From positions 62,001 through 126,000 of the forward strand of contig NZ_JBMOXA010000006.1 of NCBI RefSeq assembly GCF_049316285.1: 64,000 bases of DNA. The letters are read 5' to 3'. The DNA is from Rhodoferax_B sp049316285. GTDB taxonomy: Bacteria > Pseudomonadota > Gammaproteobacteria > Burkholderiales > Burkholderiaceae_C. Positions 61,601 to 64,000 of the stretch are shown here, piece after piece. Under the pieces are notes generated by a model. It was not told the origin of the DNA. It worked only from the letters and a program-made list of their open reading frames with translations, and made no database searches. The position numbers and the translations under genes are program-made. Positions within the stretch are counted from its first letter, which is position 1. Every line of letters begins with the position of its first letter.

Positions 61601-64000
61601 ATGCATGAAGATGAAATCCCGCCAGCCTATGCCGAGCTGCACTGCCTGAGCAACTTCAGCTTTCAGCGTGGCGCCTCCAGTCCCGCTGAACTGGTGGCAC
61701 GTGCGCAGGAACTGGGCTACACCGCGCTGGCCATCACCGACGAATGCTCCCTGGCCGGTGTGGTGCGCGCACATGTCGAGGCGAAGAAACGCAGCTTCCC
61801 CATTCTCATCGGCGCCGAATTCAAGGTGCATGACGGCCCGGCCGCTGACAGCCCATGGTTTAGCTTGGTACTGCTGGCACGCAACCGCACAGGTTATGGC
61901 CAGTTGTGCCAGTTGATCACCCAGGCCCGCGCCGGCCTGCCGCGCGGCGCCTATCGGCTGCAAAAAGACCACTGGCCGCTGGCCCTGCCCGACTGCCAAG
62001 CCCTGCTGCTGCCGCGGCGCGACCTGCAGCACAGCGCCACGCTGGAGGCTATCACCAGCCACGCGCTGTGGCTGCGCCAGCAATTCCCCGGCGGCAGCGC
62101 CTGGTTGGCCGTGGAGTTGCATCAGCGCATGGACGACGCCCTGTGGCTGCACCACCTGCGCACGGCCAGCCAGCACAGCGGTGTGCCCCTGGTGGCGGCC
62201 GGCGGTGTGCTGATGCACAAACGCGCGCGCAAAGCCCTGCACGATGTGATCACCGCCGTGGGCCTGGGCCAGCCGCTGGCCGACTGCGGCTACGGCCTGG
62301 AGGCCAACGCCGAAGCCCACCTGCGCCCCCGCCCGCGCCTGGCCGGGCTGTACCCGCCCGATTGCCTGGCCGAGACCTTGAACGTGGCGCGCCAGTGCAC
62401 CTTTAACCTGGACGAACTCCGCTACGAATACCCCAGCGAGGTGGTGCCGGATGGTGAAACCCCCACCAGCTACCTGCGCCGCAGCACCTATGAAGGTGCG
62501 GGCCGGCGTTACCCGCAAGGTTTGCCGGCCAAGGTGCAAAGCATGCTGGAGAAAGAGCTGGAGCTGATCAGCGACCTGCATTACGAGAAGTACTTCCTGA
62601 CCGTCTACGACATCGTGCAGTTTGCGCGCCGCCAAGACATCTTGTGCCAGGGGCGCGGCTCGGCCGCCAACTCGGCCGTGTGTTACTGCCTGGGCATCAC
62701 CGAGGTCAACCCAGACCTGATCACCACACTGTTCGAGCGCTTCATCAGCCGCGAGCGCAACGAGCCGCCCGACATTGATGTCGACTTCGAGCACAACCGG
62801 CGCGAGGAAGTCATCCAATATATCTACAGCAAATTTGGCCGCCACCGCGCGGCGCTGGTGGCCGCCGTCAGCACCTACCGCACACGCAGCGCACTGCGCG
62901 ACGTGGGCAAGGCTCTGGGCATGACGCCCGAACAAATCGACCGCCTCGCCAAGAACCAGAAATGGCTGGATCCAGACGCTGGCGCCGAGGGTATGAATGA
63001 ACGCCTGCGCGAGGTCGACCTCGACCCCGCCAACCCGCGCGTGCAGCAGTGGGTCAAGCTGAGCCAAGAGCTCAAAGGCTTTCCACGCCAGCTGTCACAG
63101 CACAGCGGTGGTTTTGTGCTGGCCGGCGTGCCCATCACACACACCGTGCCGGTGGTCAGCGCCAGCATGGACGGGCGCACCATCATCGAGTGGGACAAGG
63201 ACGACATCGACGCCGTGGGCCTGTTGAAGATCGACGTGCTGGCGCTGGGCATGCTCACCGCGCTGCAGGGCACGATGCAACTCAAACGCGAGTGGGAAGG
63301 CAGCGACTTCTGCCTGCAAGACATCCCCGATGGCGACCAAGCCACCTACGACATGATTTGCGAGGCCGAAACCGTGGGGGTGTTCCAGATCGAATCGCGC
63401 GCGCAGCAAAGCATGTTGCCAAGGCTGCGGCCCAGAGCGTTCTACGACCTGGTGATCCAGGTGGCCATCGTGCGCCCCGGCCCTATCCAGGGCGGCATGG
63501 TCCATCCCTTTCTGCGCCGCCGCCAAGGGCTGGAGCCCGAGGTCTATGAAAACGATGCCTTGCGCCCGGCGCTTGCGCGCACGCTGGGCGTGCCGATTTT
63601 TCAGGAACAGGTGATGCAGATCGCCATGATTGCAGCCGGCTTCAGCGGCGGCGAGGCCGACGACCTGCGCCGCGCCATGGCGGCATGGAAACGCCATGGC
63701 GGCGTCGACAAATACCATGCGCGCATCGTCAGCGGCATGACGGCCAACGGCTACAGCCCAGAGTTTGCCGAATCGATTTTCAAGATGGTGCTGGGCTTCG
63801 GCAACTATGGTTTTCCGGAAAGCCATGCCGCGAGTTTTGCGCTGCTGGCCTATAAAAGCTCGTGGTTCAAATGCCACCATCCGGCGTTTTTTCTCACCGC
63901 CCTGCTCAATGCCCTGCCCATGGGTTTTTATACCGTGTCGCAACTGGTGCAGGACGCACAGCGCCATGGTGTACTCACGCGCGCGGTGGATGTGCTGCAC
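61601..64000 (+). CDS. dnaE2: Error-prone DNA polymerase DnaE2 (cut by window end)
   Basis: The first 800 residues of an alpha-subunit-type (C-family) polymerase; the frame stays open to the end of the window. The PHP domain begins at AELHCLSNFSFQRGAS (histidines partly replaced, typical of DnaE2), and the catalytic aspartates are in PPDIDVDF (Asp391, Asp393, Asp395). Late motifs NYGFPESHAASFALLAYKS place the cut before the helix-hairpin-helix and OB domains. The ATG at 61601 has GAGG seven bases upstream. It carries out translesion synthesis with ImuA and ImuB, and is expected to be SOS-induced. The gene begins 56 bases after imuB. Confidence 0.95.
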   Translation, partial: MHEDEIPPAYAELHCLSNFSFQRGASSPAELVARAQELGYTALAITDECSLAGVVRAHVEAKKRSFPILIGAEFKVHDGPAADSPWFSLVLLARNRTGYGQLCQLITQARAGLPRGAYRLQKDHWPLALPDCQALLLPRRDLQHSATLEAITSHALWLRQQFPGGSAWLAVELHQRMDDALWLHHLRTASQHSGVPLVAAGGVLMHKRARKALHDVITAVGLGQPLADCGYGLEANAEAHLRPRPRLAGLYPPDCLAETLNVARQCTFNLDELRYEYPSEVVPDGETPTSYLRRSTYEGAGRRYPQGLPAKVQSMLEKELELISDLHYEKYFLTVYDIVQFARRQDILCQGRGSAANSAVCYCLGITEVNPDLITTLFERFISRERNEPPDIDVDFEHNRREEVIQYIYSKFGRHRAALVAAVSTYRTRSALRDVGKALGMTPEQIDRLAKNQKWLDPDAGAEGMNERLREVDLDPANPRVQQWVKLSQELKGFPRQLSQHSGGFVLAGVPITHTVPVVSASMDGRTIIEWDKDDIDAVGLLKIDVLALGMLTALQGTMQLKREWEGSDFCLQDIPDGDQATYDMICEAETVGVFQIESRAQQSMLPRLRPRAFYDLVIQVAIVRPGPIQGGMVHPFLRRRQGLEPEVYENDALRPALARTLGVPIFQEQVMQIAMIAAGFSGGEADDLRRAMAAWKRHGGVDKYHARIVSGMTANGYSPEFAESIFKMVLGFGNYGFPESHAASFALLAYKSSWFKCHHPAFFLTALLNALPMGFYTVSQLVQDAQRHGVLTRAVDVLH

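Overview
The window is high-GC DNA with densely packed genes on both strands. It contains no rRNA, tRNA, CRISPR array, insertion sequence or phage gene that I could recognise. Gene content (smc-zipA-ligA order, a Gram-negative porin and Bug-type solute receptor, an imuA-imuB-dnaE2 cassette, valine-degradation genes, many LysR regulators) and the structured intergenic repeats point to Betaproteobacteria, order Burkholderiales, probably Comamonadaceae (Rhodoferax/Polaromonas-like). The family-level assignment is inference.

Region by region. 1-4915: a beta-lactamase-fold hydrolase, peptide deformylase, a small DUF454 membrane protein and a PAS/GGDEF diguanylate cyclase. 4916-12680: a nitrite-assimilation block: nirB, nirD, a NIT-ANTAR antiterminator (nasR-like), a formate/nitrite-family channel and a PP2C-Ser/Thr kinase fusion. 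The leaders of both nirB and the channel contain hexaloop hairpins that overlap terminator hairpins, which is what an ANTAR protein recognises. 12801-18220: a zinc-ribbon protein, then an RND efflux pump (MFP plus permease). 18221-22272: an MHS-type transporter, an exopeptidase-like protein, a LysR regulator and a GNAT. 22389-36164: three tightly packed catabolic units, each transcribed leftward. The first unit is porin, Tat-exported amidohydrolase, intradiol dioxygenase, SDR, BKACE, MDR reductase and cupin, with a divergent LysR. The second is SnoaL-like, Bug receptor, deaminase-type amidohydrolase and exported RidA-like protein, also with a divergent LysR. The third is a DapA-like aldolase plus an aspartate-dehydrogenase-like protein. 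36491-43281: ligA, zipA and smc. 43535-49188: an OYE-type reductase, two convergent VanZ-family proteins and a LysR regulator. 49362-54345: a valine/isobutyrate degradation operon (mmsA, acyl-CoA dehydrogenase, HIBYL-CoA hydrolase, mmsB). 54346-57180: an AT-rich unrecognised membrane protein and an exported coiled-coil protein. 57183-59265: thiC with a TPP riboswitch and a hairpin over its ribosome binding site. 59339-64000: an SOS box followed by imuA, imuB and dnaE2, the last cut off by the window end.

The most notable signals are these: (1) paired ANTAR-type leaders in the nitrite genes; (2) a structured repeat that recurs between genes and is also present in frame inside ligA, adding about 26 residues to the ligase; (3) an aromatic-type catabolic operon that pairs an intradiol dioxygenase with a beta-keto acid cleavage enzyme, suggesting an unusual end to a 3-oxoadipate-type route; (4) a DapA-family enzyme with altered catalytic motifs, translationally coupled to an aspartate-dehydrogenase-like partner.
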